A model generated the notes under the pieces. The model saw only the letters and a list, made by a program, of their open reading frames with translations, ran no database searches and was not told where the DNA came from. This document shows, piece by piece, positions 1 through 8,409 of a stretch of 64,000 nucleotides of DNA. Source of the DNA: CAVVGB01 sp963747715 (GTDB taxonomy: Bacteria; Actinomycetota; Thermoleophilia; Gaiellales; Gaiellaceae). The first letter of the stretch is position 1. Every line of letters begins with the position of its first letter. Location of the stretch: NCBI GenBank assembly GCA_963747715.1, contig CAVVGB010000003.1, positions 472,429-536,428 of the forward strand, read 5' to 3'. The translations under genes and the position numbers were made by a program.

Positions 1-1119
1 ACGGTGGCCATTTCGATGGTCAGCCTCACCGCTTTGGTGCTGACCATCACCATGGTCGTCGTCCAGCTCGCGATGGGTCAGTTCTCACCACGAATCGTTC
101 AGCGAATCCTCCGCGACAAGCCGAGCCAGATCGCTATCGGTCTCTTCGTGGCGACCTTCGTTCACGCCGTCCTCGCCATTCGCGAGGTGACGCTGAATGG
201 CGACCGGCAGGGGAACGTGCCGGGCGTTGCCGTAGTCACTGCGTTCGTCCTCGTCCTCATCAGCATCGCCGTCCTGGTCATGTACGTGCACCACATCGGC
301 CAGTCCCTGCGCGTGTCAGCACTCATCGAGCTCGTAGGTAAGGACACGCGAAAGTTGATCGACCGCATCTACCCCGAACGCGGCGGCGACAGAAACCTCT
401 CACGGGGCGACGATCACACGATTCTCGCACCGGAATCGGGTGTGATCACGGTGATCGGATACGAGTTCCTTGCAGAGGAAGCTCGGCAGGCCGACTGCGT
501 TCTCGAGCTAGTCCCGGCGCTGGGTGAGTTTGTCCTCGCTGGCGCCCCACTCTTTGTTGTTTACGGCGACAAGTCAAGGCTGGACGAAAAGCGGGTCGTT
601 GGGGGTCTTGTCCTGAGGCTGGAGCCGACGCTCGACCGAGATGTCGCATACGGGTTTCGCATGCTCGTTGACATCGCCGAGCGTTCGCTTTCGGAGTCGC
701 CTTTCCAGGATCCGACAACTGCTGTGCAAGCGATCGACCGGTTGCACGAGGGCCTGCGGCAGCTTGCTCGGCGCCCGTTCCCGGACGGTCGCCATCGCGA
801 CGAAGCAGGCGAGGTGCGTCTGATCGTGAAGACGATGAATTGGGAGGCCTATGTGCATCTTGCCTTCGACGAGATCCGCATGACCGGCGCTGGTTCCCCC
901 CAAGTGGCACGCCGACTGAAATCAGCGCTGAACGATCTACTTACGGTCGCCCCGCCCGAGCGCGTGCCGATTCTCGAGGAGCAGCTCGAATTGCTCGAGT
1001 CGGCCACGAAGTCCCTCATGGTGGACGAACGGGACGTCAGGATGGCATTGCGCGAGGATCGGGAGGGCATCGGGGCGGACGCCGGGGCGAGCGGCGGCGC
1101 CCCTGTCAAGCGCTCGTAA
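1..1119 (+). CDS. DUF2254-type membrane protein, 5' end outside the window
   Basis: The frame is open from base 1 and ends at TAA 1117-1119, so the true start is upstream; the GTG at 4 is only the first in-window start. It has three hydrophobic segments (about residues 5-25, 42-60, 75-95) followed by a soluble part. The layout and phrases such as QLAMGQFSPRI and VHHIGQSL match my recall of the DUF2254 family (predicted inner-membrane proteins of unknown function, usually 400-450 residues). The C-terminal tail is rich in Glu, Asp and Gly and looks disordered. Family call fairly sure; function unknown. Confidence 0.7.
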   Translation, partial: TVAISMVSLTALVLTITMVVVQLAMGQFSPRIVQRILRDKPSQIAIGLFVATFVHAVLAIREVTLNGDRQGNVPGVAVVTAFVLVLISIAVLVMYVHHIGQSLRVSALIELVGKDTRKLIDRIYPERGGDRNLSRGDDHTILAPESGVITVIGYEFLAEEARQADCVLELVPALGEFVLAGAPLFVVYGDKSRLDEKRVVGGLVLRLEPTLDRDVAYGFRMLVDIAERSLSESPFQDPTTAVQAIDRLHEGLRQLARRPFPDGRHRDEAGEVRLIVKTMNWEAYVHLAFDEIRMTGAGSPQVARRLKSALNDLLTVAPPERVPILEEQLELLESATKSLMVDERDVRMALREDREGIGADAGASGGAPVKRS

Positions 1120-1599
1120 TCACTCTGAGACGCCGCTCTCGGTCACGGGCAGCCAATGCGAAAAGCGGCGGCTTTACCACGGGCGGAAACGCGGCGGCGC
1201 CTAAGCCTCGGGTAGCCCGGTTGCAGCGGTGGTGGTGGGGGCAGAGCCGCCACAGCCGCCCTGCCCCCAATCAGAGAGAAGCTCTCGGCGGCCCAGCTGA
1301 ACACTGGTCTTTCGGGTAATTCGGGGCTCCCTGATGGGTAGGTCTGTGCTATTCCGTGGGGTGAGCCGAGGCGGCAGTGTTCTCCCCGCTGCGAAGGCGA
1401 TTGGGGAGGTTGCCGCAGACTCCCAATCGCCGCGCCTCGGCTCCCCCCAAGCTTCGTCGGTCGCAGGCTCGTCTGCCAAGAAAAGAACTCGCTCTCTCCC
1501 TGGGAGATGAGAACATCGAGACGATGCCGCTTTTTGTCGCTTGTCCTTGCTAGACGGGTGTGGGATCATGCCCGCGAACCTGCGGCTTAGGAGGAAGAC
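1120..1599 (+). other. 480-base intergenic region with several strong inverted repeats
   Basis: No convincing gene is seen. There is an 8-bp stem 1237-1244/1261-1268, a 5-bp stem 1274-1278/1282-1286, and a two-tier hairpin: outer arms 1363-1373/1433-1443 (11 bp perfect, extended by a G/C run across one bulged base) enclosing inner arms 1396-1405/1422-1431 (10 bp perfect). A structured leader of the small secreted gene at 1600, or a free-standing RNA, is possible. No named riboswitch class was recognised. Confidence 0.45.
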
Positions 1600-1845
1600 A
1601 TGAAACGGATGACGGCAATCGTCTTCGCAACCCTGTGCGCGTTCGCGAGCGCTGTACCAGCGACTGGAGCGGCAGCGGGGCCAAGCGCCAGCGCCAATTG
1701 CACGGCACAGTTTGTCGTCTACGACGTCATTCAGGCGGGGGCGCCACACGGGGCAAGCGAAGACCTCGCGATCATCGCGCAGCCACCGAAGGATTTCCCG
1801 CCGAGGAGCAACGTCGGGTTCTTCTCGAGCACGAACTGCGCGTAG
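1600..1845 (+). CDS. small secreted protein of unknown function (81 aa)
   Basis: ATG at 1600 is preceded by a near-perfect ribosome site (AGGAGGA at 1589-1595), which decides the start. Residues 1-26 form a classic signal peptide: KR, a hydrophobic stretch, then Ala-rich small residues suited to signal peptidase I. The mature part is about 55 residues with two cysteines, one just after the signal and one as the penultimate residue, so an intramolecular disulfide is possible. I do not recognise the family. It is followed convergently by the ABC exporter genes. Confidence 0.6.
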   Translation: MKRMTAIVFATLCAFASAVPATGAAAGPSASANCTAQFVVYDVIQAGAPHGASEDLAIIAQPPKDFPPRSNVGFFSSTNCA

Positions 1846-1860
1846 TTCCGCGAGACGGGA

Positions 1861-3258
1861 CTACTCGCCCCTTAGCTCGCCGCCCTCCATCTCGAGGATG
1901 CGGTCGCATTCGCGAGCGACATCAAGGTTGTGCGTTGCGATCACGCAGGCCGTGCCCGTCTCCGCCGCTTCCCGCAGCGCCCTGATGATGCGCTCGGCCG
2001 AGCCGGCATCCTGATGACCGGTCGGCTCGTCGGCGAGCAGGACCGTGGGCCCCATGATCAGCGCGCGCGCGAGTCCGGTGCGCTGCTGCTGTCCGACCGA
2101 GGTCTGGGTGGGCAGGCGAGAGAGCGTCTCGGTCAGGTCGAGGTCGCCGGCTAGCGCGTCCACACGGCCACGAGCGGACGGAAGCTCGTCTGCGAGCCGG
2201 CCCGGGTACGTGATGTTCTCGCGCACGCTGAGCTCGTCGAGGAGACCGAACTTCTGCGGCAGGACGGCCAGGAGGCTCCACGGCGGCTCACCGCGAACAT
2301 CCCGCGACCGACCCCACTGAATCTCGCCCCGGTCGGGCTGTTCCCAGCCGGCCAGCACGTTGAGAAGCGTCGTCTTGCCCGAGCCCGAGGGGCCGACGAC
2401 CGCGACGAGCTCGCCGGCGTGCACGTGAAGACCGACGTCGCGTAGCGCGTGGATGGCCTCGCCGCCTCGGGTGTACGTCTTGTCGAGCCCCGTCGCGGTC
2501 AGAACCGGGGCGACGGCGGGTCGCGCGATCTCGGCTCGAAGCGGCGTCGTGACCACGCCGATCTCTTCCCTGCCGACTGCGTCGGACTCCGCCTTGACGA
2601 GACCGTGCTCGAGCTCGACGACGTGCGTCGCGATGCTCATCACGGCCGGGTCGTGCGTGGCGATCACGAACGTGACGCCGAGAGCGGCCAGATCCCGTAC
2701 GAGGCCGACGAGGTCTTCGACCGAGCGGCGGTCGAGCTCCGCGGTCGGTTCGTCGGCCAGGATGATGCGCGGCCCGGCGGCCAGCGCAAACGCGAGCGCC
2801 GCGCGCTGCTGCTCGCCGCCCGAAAGGGCGGCCGGCCGGTGGTCGTCGCGTGGCCGCAGTCCGAGCTGGTCGAGGAGGGTCCGCGACTGCTCCTCGGCTC
2901 CTGGGCCGAGGTGGTTGGCAAGCCGGATGTGCTCGGCGACAGTGAGGTGGGGGACGAGGTTGTCCGCCGGCCGCTGGAACACATAGCCGACGACCGCGCG
3001 CCGCAGCGCGAGGAGTCGCGGTTCCGAGAGCGCCGTGATGTCTCGATCGCCGAGTAGTACTCGCCCGCTCGTCGGCTTGTCGAGCCCGGCCAGGATGCGG
3101 AGCAGGGACGACTTTCCGCTCCCCGACGGGCCGACCAGCGCGGTGATGCCGGGCGGGAACGACGCCGTCACACCCTTGAGCGCCTCCACGCGGGCAGAGG
3201 TGCTGAAGTACGTCTTGCTCACAGCCTCGCACGAGATGACCGGCGCCTCAGTCGGCAC
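1861..3258 (-). CDS. ABC transporter ATPase with two fused nucleotide-binding domains
   Basis: 465 residues with two complete LolD/MacB-like ATPase domains in tandem. Domain 1 has Walker A GPSGSGKS near residue 43, signature LSGGEQQR and Walker B RIILADEP. Domain 2 (from about residue 255) has GPSGSGKT, Walker B TVLLADEP and the switch ATHN, but its signature reads TSVGQQQR instead of LSGGQQQR. The gene overlaps the end of the upstream FtsX permease gene by 11 bases, so the two are translated together. It should power substrate extraction or export at the membrane rather than import, since no binding protein is present. Substrate unknown. Confidence 0.88.
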   Translation of the reverse strand: MPTEAPVISCEAVSKTYFSTSARVEALKGVTASFPPGITALVGPSGSGKSSLLRILAGLDKPTSGRVLLGDRDITALSEPRLLALRRAVVGYVFQRPADNLVPHLTVAEHIRLANHLGPGAEEQSRTLLDQLGLRPRDDHRPAALSGGEQQRAALAFALAAGPRIILADEPTAELDRRSVEDLVGLVRDLAALGVTFVIATHDPAVMSIATHVVELEHGLVKAESDAVGREEIGVVTTPLRAEIARPAVAPVLTATGLDKTYTRGGEAIHALRDVGLHVHAGELVAVVGPSGSGKTTLLNVLAGWEQPDRGEIQWGRSRDVRGEPPWSLLAVLPQKFGLLDELSVRENITYPGRLADELPSARGRVDALAGDLDLTETLSRLPTQTSVGQQQRTGLARALIMGPTVLLADEPTGHQDAGSAERIIRALREAAETGTACVIATHNLDVARECDRILEMEGGELRGE

Positions 3259-5950
3259 GACGCAAGACCTCGGCGAGCTGAGCGCGACGTGAAGCGCGGT
3301 CCAGGAGAAGCGCTGCGACGGCAGCCACGGCGATGCTCGTCAGGACCGTGGCAACGATCATGGCCACCGGTATCTCGAACAGGGGCACGGGTGTGAGTGA
3401 CGCCAGCGGCTCGACCTGCGTGAGAACGAGGCGCGCCGCGACCAGCGCCAAACCGGCTGCCAGCAAAGAGGCGACGACGAGCAACAGGGCAAGCTCCGTC
3501 CACAGGGCGAGGACGTGGCGGGCACGAGTGAGGCCCATGCGCAGCGACAGGCGGTGCGAAACGATGCGCGCGCGCTGGCGGGCCTGGAGGTAGAGAACGA
3601 TGACGACCAGGACGAGCAGGCCGGCAGCGAGGCCGAGTGCCTCGAGCAACGCGAATGCCCGTGTGAACGCGGTGATCGCGGGCGTGTCGCGCACCTCCTC
3701 TGCGGTCAGGAGAGGAAACGGTCTTGCGGACGACGCCTCGAGCGCGCGCGACGCGCCGCGCGAGTCTCCTTTCACCCAGAGCTCCGTGACGGCGCTCGGC
3801 CCGTCGAAGGGATTCGGTTCGCCCTCCGCAGCAACGAACTCCGCGAGACGGTCACTGTCGATTACGAGAATCGGTCGGGAGCGGGCCACGCTCGGAAACG
3901 CGCGCGCCTCGCCAATGGCTCGCACCGGGATGGAGACGCCGCGAACCTCGACGACGTCCGACTCGAAGTCGACGGGACCGACGAGCAGGACGGGTACCTC
4001 TCTGCCGGCTTCCCGCAGGGAGTCCATGAGCGCCGACAGCGGCCGCGAGGCGTAGCGGTCGTCCCAGTACGCGGCACGTGCGAACGAACGCGACTCGACC
4101 GCGACGAAGTCGACTGAGCTGTTCGTCGAGATCCTTGCTTCGTCGGTGAGCGAAGACACCTTCGTGATGGGGTACGGGAACGGCTGCGGTGTCTCCCGGT
4201 CGAAGCTGATCGTTCCGCGAACGTCGCTACCGACCGACAGGAGCGAGCGAGCCTCCATCGTCGACCTGTAGGAGGAGACGATGGTCTCGGCGTACAGGAA
4301 GGTCCCGAAGGCGACCGCACAGGCGGTGATGAGCGCGCCGACGAGCCGCCCGTTGCCCGCGAGGCGGTGTGCGGCGAGATAGCCGACCTTCGACGCGCCG
4401 CGTGTGACGCGATCGCGCCACACGACGGCGAGCCGGCCGACGAGGCGGGCTCCAAGGCCTGCGGCGCCTGCGGTGAAGACGAGGGGAAAGAGGAGCAGGT
4501 AGGTCGTCGGCCCCTGTGCGCCCTCCTCGTCTCCGGAAACGGCGCCGGCATCCAGGAGGCGCGCGAAGAGGAGCGCCGCGACGATCAGAACCGGCACCTC
4601 CCACGGAACACGCGCAAAGCGCGAACGGAGAACCGCGTCCCTGCGCGGCGGGCGAGCGGCGAGGGCGGCCACGAGCGCGAGCAGGACGAGGGCGATCGGC
4701 ACGCGCGCGGCGACGGCGACGAACGCGGAGACGATCTGGCTGTCCTCGACCTGCCCCGGAGGCCCGATTCCGGCGACGATGAAATAGGCGGCCACGACAC
4801 CTGCCGCGGAACCCAGAATCGCAGGAAGGAACGCCTCCACGAACATCCGGCCCGCTGCGACGCCTGACCCGAGCCCACGCACCCGCAGGAGTTGCATCTC
4901 TTGCCGTCTGCGCGCGACGACGAAAGCACCCGCGGCCGCGATCAAGGCGAAGCCCACGAGGGAGCTTGCGTTGGCGAGCAGGTCGACGGGCGCGCCGACG
5001 GCAGCGGTCGTGTCCTCGGCCGCGGTGACGGCGAGCGGAAGCAGCGTCGAGAACTCGTACGTCTCACCGAAGAACGAACACAGGCCCGCGCACTCGAACG
5101 CCCTGTTGAGCGCCGACCCGGGCGTGTTGAGTTTGTTCTCGACGGTCTTGAAGTCGGCCGTCAGGCTCGTGGCTTCGTCGACGGTCAGATCCCTCTCGGC
5201 GAGGGGGTACTCCCAGCGATACGTCGCCGTCCTCAGATCGAGTCGCCGTATCAGCGCCGTAACGGTGTCCGTGTCCGCGATCAGCAGCGAAGGGGGGAGC
5301 AAGTAGTCGGGCGGCCGGGCGCGAATCTCGGCCGCCATCGAGCGCCAGTACGGCGTCAGCGGCTCCAGGCGCAGCGCTCGGTAGGTTCCCGCGATCGGCA
5401 CCCGAATCGTCCGCGCCGCGGTTCCCAGCCCGACTGCGAACGTGTCTCCCGCCTCGACACCGAGCTCTTTCGCAGTCGTGGCCGGCATCCACACGCCTTC
5501 GTCGGCGGCCTGGTCGAGCTTGCGAACGTGCTCGAGTGCCTCGGTGCGTGAGAAGAAGCGGACCTCGACCGGGTCCTCGGCGGTTGGGGAGGCGCCGGCA
5601 GCGACGGACGGGCTCATCATCGTGAAGACCGGCTGAGCCAGGTGCGGGATGCCCGCCAGCTCGCGGCGCAGGACTCGGTCGCGGGGCGGATACGACAGAT
5701 GAGGGTCGTCCTCCGGGCCGCGCGTCTCGAAGAGCGCGGCAGTCGTCGAGAGCGTCGCCCCGGCGCCGAACTCGGTGGCGTCATCGATCTTCGTCACGAG
5801 CGCCGAGCTGCCGGCCGCCGAGACAAAGAAGGGGTTGGACGCGATCGCGAGGGCCAGGAGGAAGAAGCCGCCCGCGAGCGCCCCGAACAGCGCCGGATAG
5901 CGCAGGAGCAGGAGCGGCGACTTGCTCCAGAGGGGACTAGGGAGTCGCAC
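3248..5950 (-). CDS. FtsX-family ABC permease, long form (900 aa)
   Basis: One N-terminal membrane helix (about residues 20-45) is followed by a large extracytoplasmic domain, a block of helices at about residues 335-455 and 485-520, a second large extracytoplasmic domain, and three C-terminal helices (about 775-890). This is a duplicated FtsX/MacB layout in one chain. Together with the duplicated ATPase (11-base overlap at 3248-3258) it forms an exporter in which one permease chain and one ATPase chain could make the whole transporter. Start ATG at 5950. Substrate unknown. Confidence 0.85.
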   Translation of the reverse strand: MRLPSPLWSKSPLLLLRYPALFGALAGGFFLLALAIASNPFFVSAAGSSALVTKIDDATEFGAGATLSTTAALFETRGPEDDPHLSYPPRDRVLRRELAGIPHLAQPVFTMMSPSVAAGASPTAEDPVEVRFFSRTEALEHVRKLDQAADEGVWMPATTAKELGVEAGDTFAVGLGTAARTIRVPIAGTYRALRLEPLTPYWRSMAAEIRARPPDYLLPPSLLIADTDTVTALIRRLDLRTATYRWEYPLAERDLTVDEATSLTADFKTVENKLNTPGSALNRAFECAGLCSFFGETYEFSTLLPLAVTAAEDTTAAVGAPVDLLANASSLVGFALIAAAGAFVVARRRQEMQLLRVRGLGSGVAAGRMFVEAFLPAILGSAAGVVAAYFIVAGIGPPGQVEDSQIVSAFVAVAARVPIALVLLALVAALAARPPRRDAVLRSRFARVPWEVPVLIVAALLFARLLDAGAVSGDEEGAQGPTTYLLLFPLVFTAGAAGLGARLVGRLAVVWRDRVTRGASKVGYLAAHRLAGNGRLVGALITACAVAFGTFLYAETIVSSYRSTMEARSLLSVGSDVRGTISFDRETPQPFPYPITKVSSLTDEARISTNSSVDFVAVESRSFARAAYWDDRYASRPLSALMDSLREAGREVPVLLVGPVDFESDVVEVRGVSIPVRAIGEARAFPSVARSRPILVIDSDRLAEFVAAEGEPNPFDGPSAVTELWVKGDSRGASRALEASSARPFPLLTAEEVRDTPAITAFTRAFALLEALGLAAGLLVLVVIVLYLQARQRARIVSHRLSLRMGLTRARHVLALWTELALLLVVASLLAAGLALVAARLVLTQVEPLASLTPVPLFEIPVAMIVATVLTSIAVAAVAALLLDRASRRAQLAEVLRRAD

Positions 5951-6104
5951 GGCGCTCGGTCATTGTGGGGCAGCCGAACATGCCGCGCTCGGCCGGTCTC
6001 CCATTACACCACCCGGGCCTCCGGTGTTCCCGGCCGGCGAGCGGTTCTCCCTTCGGGCCGTGCTACGCTTCCAACTACATCAAGAGCGAGTCCGGGTTCG
6101 CGTT

Positions 6105-7055
6105 CTACGCCTTCCTTACTTGTTCGTGAAGTTTGAGGGAGGTGTTTTTATGGCAACCGGAACCGTCAAGTGGTTCAACGACAGCAAGGGGTACGGCTTC
6201 ATCACCCCTGAAGAGGGCACGAAAGATCTTTTCGTGCACCACAGCAACATCGCCGGCGAGGGCTTCAAGAGCCTGACCGAGGGTGCCCGCGTCGAGTTCG
6301 AGCAGCGCGAAGGCGCCAAGGGTCCTGAGGCGATCAACGTCACACCCGTAAGCGCATCGGTCAGCTAGATCGGCCGTGAAGGTCGTGGCCTCACTCGAGG
6401 CCACGACCTCATCTTTAAGAGGATCCGCGAGGACGATGTCGAAGCGCCCGACGAGGCGCTCACCCTCCGTGCGAAGGCGCACCGCGTCGGCGTCCTCACT
6501 CACGTAGGGGTCCCCTAAGAACACGACCTCGGTGAGGACACCGCCTTCTTCGTGCGAGACGTTGAGGTGAATGTGTGCAGGAGGGGGCGTGGTTTCGCCG
6601 CGGTAGTGACCCGGCCGGATCGTCTGGATCCGGTACCCGCCTTGCGAGTCCGTCTTCACCGTTCCTTGCAGGTAGCAACAGCGAAGCTCACCGCTGGCCT
6701 GACCAGGCCCGTACACGCCGCGTGCATCCGTCTGCCACGCCTCGATGACGGCGCCCGCGAGAGGGGTACGGCAGTCGGCCGCATACACCGTTCCGCTCAG
6801 GAGCAGAGACGTCCCGCGCCGTGCGGGAGCTTCGGCGGCGGCTTCCTCGGGCGTGATGTCCGGCCCCGGGCCGAGCTTCACGAACGAGGGTGTGTCCGGA
6901 GGCGCCGTGGCGTTTCCCTGCGCTTCTCCACCGGTCGTCGGTCGGCATTCGCCGGCCACGGTCTCCGTCCTCGTGCGTTCCGTCGACGAGGTTTGCTCGT
7001 CGGCCGAGCACGCCGACAGGGCCAGGGCGGCAGCGAGGGTGGCGAGCAACCGCAC
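6105..7055 (-). CDS. intradiol ring-cleavage dioxygenase-like lipoprotein with antisense-coded tail
   Basis: GTG start at 7055 gives a signal peptide ending in lipobox LSAC (Cys16), so it is probably a membrane-anchored exported protein. The intradiol dioxygenase core is at about residues 75-215: a carboxypeptidase-like beta fold with WQTDARGVYG, PGHYRG and AHIHL. The Tyr and His of these motifs match the usual Fe(III) ligands Tyr, Tyr, His, His of catechol dioxygenases. The family fold appears to end near residue 215; the last ~90 codons run antisense through the csp terminator and the entire csp gene before a stop at 6105. That tail is either real but unusual or the result of a lost stop. 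Substrate unknown. Confidence 0.72.
   Translation of the reverse strand: MRLLATLAAALALSACSADEQTSSTERTRTETVAGECRPTTGGEAQGNATAPPDTPSFVKLGPGPDITPEEAAAEAPARRGTSLLLSGTVYAADCRTPLAGAVIEAWQTDARGVYGPGQASGELRCCYLQGTVKTDSQGGYRIQTIRPGHYRGETTPPPAHIHLNVSHEEGGVLTEVVFLGDPYVSEDADAVRLRTEGERLVGRFDIVLADPLKDEVVASSEATTFTADLADRCAYGCDVDRLRTLGAFALLELDAGTLGQALEALAGDVAVVHEKIFRALFRGDEAVPLAVVEPLDGSGCHKNTSLKLHEQVRKA
6150..6368 (+). CDS. cold-shock protein (72 aa)
   Basis: A complete CSD fold: it begins MATGTVKWFN and contains RNP1-like KGYGFI and RNP2-like LFVHH, with length typical of CspA-type RNA chaperones. The start at 6150 is supported by a GAGGGAGG ribosome site at 6135-6142; the frame is open further upstream but that sequence is not CSD-like. 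A 13-bp terminator hairpin follows at 6380-6409. The whole gene lies antisense to the 3' part of the dioxygenase-like gene on the minus strand. Confidence 0.95.
   Translation: MATGTVKWFNDSKGYGFITPEEGTKDLFVHHSNIAGEGFKSLTEGARVEFEQREGAKGPEAINVTPVSASVS
6380..6418 (+). terminator. transcription terminator of the cold-shock gene
   Basis: A perfect 13-bp stem (6380-6392 with 6397-6409) with a 4-base loop lies 11 bases after the csp stop, with only a weak T-run (ATCTTT) behind it. It also lies inside the antisense lipoprotein reading frame. Confidence 0.75.
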
Positions 7056-7420
7056 GCCGCTGATACACGCCGCGGGTCGCGTCGGTTCCAGTGAAAAGGG
7101 GGAGGAGGTCGGGGCCGAGTTCGAAGGCGGCTACGGCCCCCGTCGAACTTTTTCTCTTCCGGGTGAGGGGATGAGGAGAACCCCGACCTCACTCCCTATG
7201 TCGGCCCGCGGACCCGAAAACTTACGCCTGTACCTAACTCTTTCGGGGACGCGTCGTGCTGTCAGACCTGGACGAATGCTTCGCGTGTCCCTCGAACGAG
7301 TGATTCGCAGCCGGATCCGTTTACCTGGGCCGTGAGCGCGGGGACAATCGGATCACTCAGCTAGGCCGCGCGCTGCTCGTCCCTCCCGGCGCCCGGCATC
7401 GGGACAAAGGAGGCGATTCC
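7056..7420 (+). other. 365-base intergenic region with competing hairpins and a strong RBS
   Basis: A 10-bp perfect inverted repeat pairs 7105-7114 with 7181-7190. Inside it, 7111-7117 can instead pair with 7134-7140, and 7119-7124 with 7143-7148, the latter followed directly by a T-run (7149-7153). This looks like an attenuator or structured leader. An AAAGGAGG ribosome site at 7406-7413 serves the surface-protein gene at 7421. No gene is seen here. Confidence 0.45.
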
Positions 7421-8278
7421 ATGAATGGGGTCATCCTGCGAACGGCGCTTGCCGTGACGGTCATCGTGCTGGCGTTCCCCGCAACGAGCTTCGGCCAAGC
7501 CGCAACGGTCGGCGCCTCGAGCGGCGACACGGAAGCCGATGCGACAGTTGGCTGCATCGCTGCAAGCGGCGCCGCGGCGGGAACCAGTGCCGGCGCTACG
7601 GCCGGCACCTGTCCAAGCGGTACCAGTAACGCAGCCGACGTGGGCGGCTCGAGCGGCTCGACGAGCGCGAGCCAGTCGGTGAGCTGCATCGACGGTGGCT
7701 CGAGCGGCGCCGTAAGCTCGACCATCGGCGTGGGCTCGTGCGCCGGCGGCACAGCGGGCGGAGGCAGCGCCGACGCCGTCGACGTCGCCGGTTCGAGCGG
7801 TGACACGGAAGGTGCCGGGACCGTCGCGTGCATCGACGTCGCCGGCGAGAACGCCGGCGCGGCGGGCGCGGCCAACGTCGGCTCCTGCACTGCTGAGTCA
7901 GGTGGAAGCTCTGCGGAAACCGACGCCGGCACCGCCAACGGAGCCGGTGCTCTGACGGTGGGCTGCATCGGCGCGTCCGGTGCAGGCGGAGAGACAACGG
8001 CCGGCGCAACGGTCGGCCTCTGCAACGTTGAACGAGCACCCGACGGAAGCGGCGGGGGTGCAGGCGACGGCGATCCGGTCGATTCCGGCGGCGGCGCTGC
8101 GGGTGCACCCGCCGACGACGGCTCCGGAACCGGCGTCCTCGCGGCCATCACGCGGGGTGCGACGGGGAATCTGCCCCTCACCGGGCTGCCGGTCTGGATC
8201 GTCTTGCTCATCGGCTTGACGCTGATCGCGATCGGCCGAACGCTGTACCGGCGCCGTATGCCGACGCCGTCGTACTGA
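7421..8278 (+). CDS. repetitive Cys-pair surface protein with LPXTG-type anchor
   Basis: 285 residues: signal peptide (about 1-25, ending FGQA), then a low-complexity Gly/Ala/Ser/Thr region with spaced cysteine pairs (patterns V-G-C-I, V-S-C-I, V-A-C-I each followed 20-30 residues later by a second Cys). Near the C-terminus NLPLTG is followed by a hydrophobic helix and RRR, which is the sorting-signal layout of sortase substrates. The start is fixed by AAAGGAGG at 7406-7413. A terminator hairpin follows at 8290-8320. Probably a wall-attached, possibly disulfide-stabilised fibrous protein. No sortase gene is in the window. Homology not recognised. Confidence 0.65.
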   Translation: MNGVILRTALAVTVIVLAFPATSFGQAATVGASSGDTEADATVGCIAASGAAAGTSAGATAGTCPSGTSNAADVGGSSGSTSASQSVSCIDGGSSGAVSSTIGVGSCAGGTAGGGSADAVDVAGSSGDTEGAGTVACIDVAGENAGAAGAANVGSCTAESGGSSAETDAGTANGAGALTVGCIGASGAGGETTAGATVGLCNVERAPDGSGGGAGDGDPVDSGGGAAGAPADDGSGTGVLAAITRGATGNLPLTGLPVWIVLLIGLTLIAIGRTLYRRRMPTPSY

Positions 8279-8289
8279 TTGAAAGCAAG

Positions 8290-8320
8290 GCGGTGGGCGG
8301 CTCCCTTGGCCGCCCACCGC
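8290..8320 (+). terminator. strong hairpin terminator after the surface-protein gene
   Basis: A perfect 12-bp GC-rich stem (8290-8301 with 8309-8320) with a 7-base loop lies 11 bases after the stop at 8278. There is no clear T-run, as is common for terminators in high-GC actinobacteria. Confidence 0.75.
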
Positions 8321-8409
8321 ACCCTCTATCCCTTTGGGGGGTTGGAAAGACCCTGACAGCGCGTCTTACTTAGAGCTACTCGGGCTCTGCGGCGCCGAGG
8401 GAGCCACTC

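Noticed and set aside
1201..1749. 182-codon minus-strand frame
   Set aside because: No domain, no ribosome site, Arg/Pro-rich, and it covers the hairpin region and the well-supported small secreted gene on the other strand.
5990..6020. tRNA-like stretch on the minus strand (D-arm-like GGTGGTGTAATGGGAGACC)
   Set aside because: No T-arm GTTCGA sequence, no matching acceptor stem and an anticodon loop without the conserved U were found downstream, so it is not a working tRNA.
5922..6149. N-terminal extension of the cold-shock protein
   Set aside because: The canonical CSD start MATGTVKWF has its own strong ribosome site; the extension is not conserved-looking.
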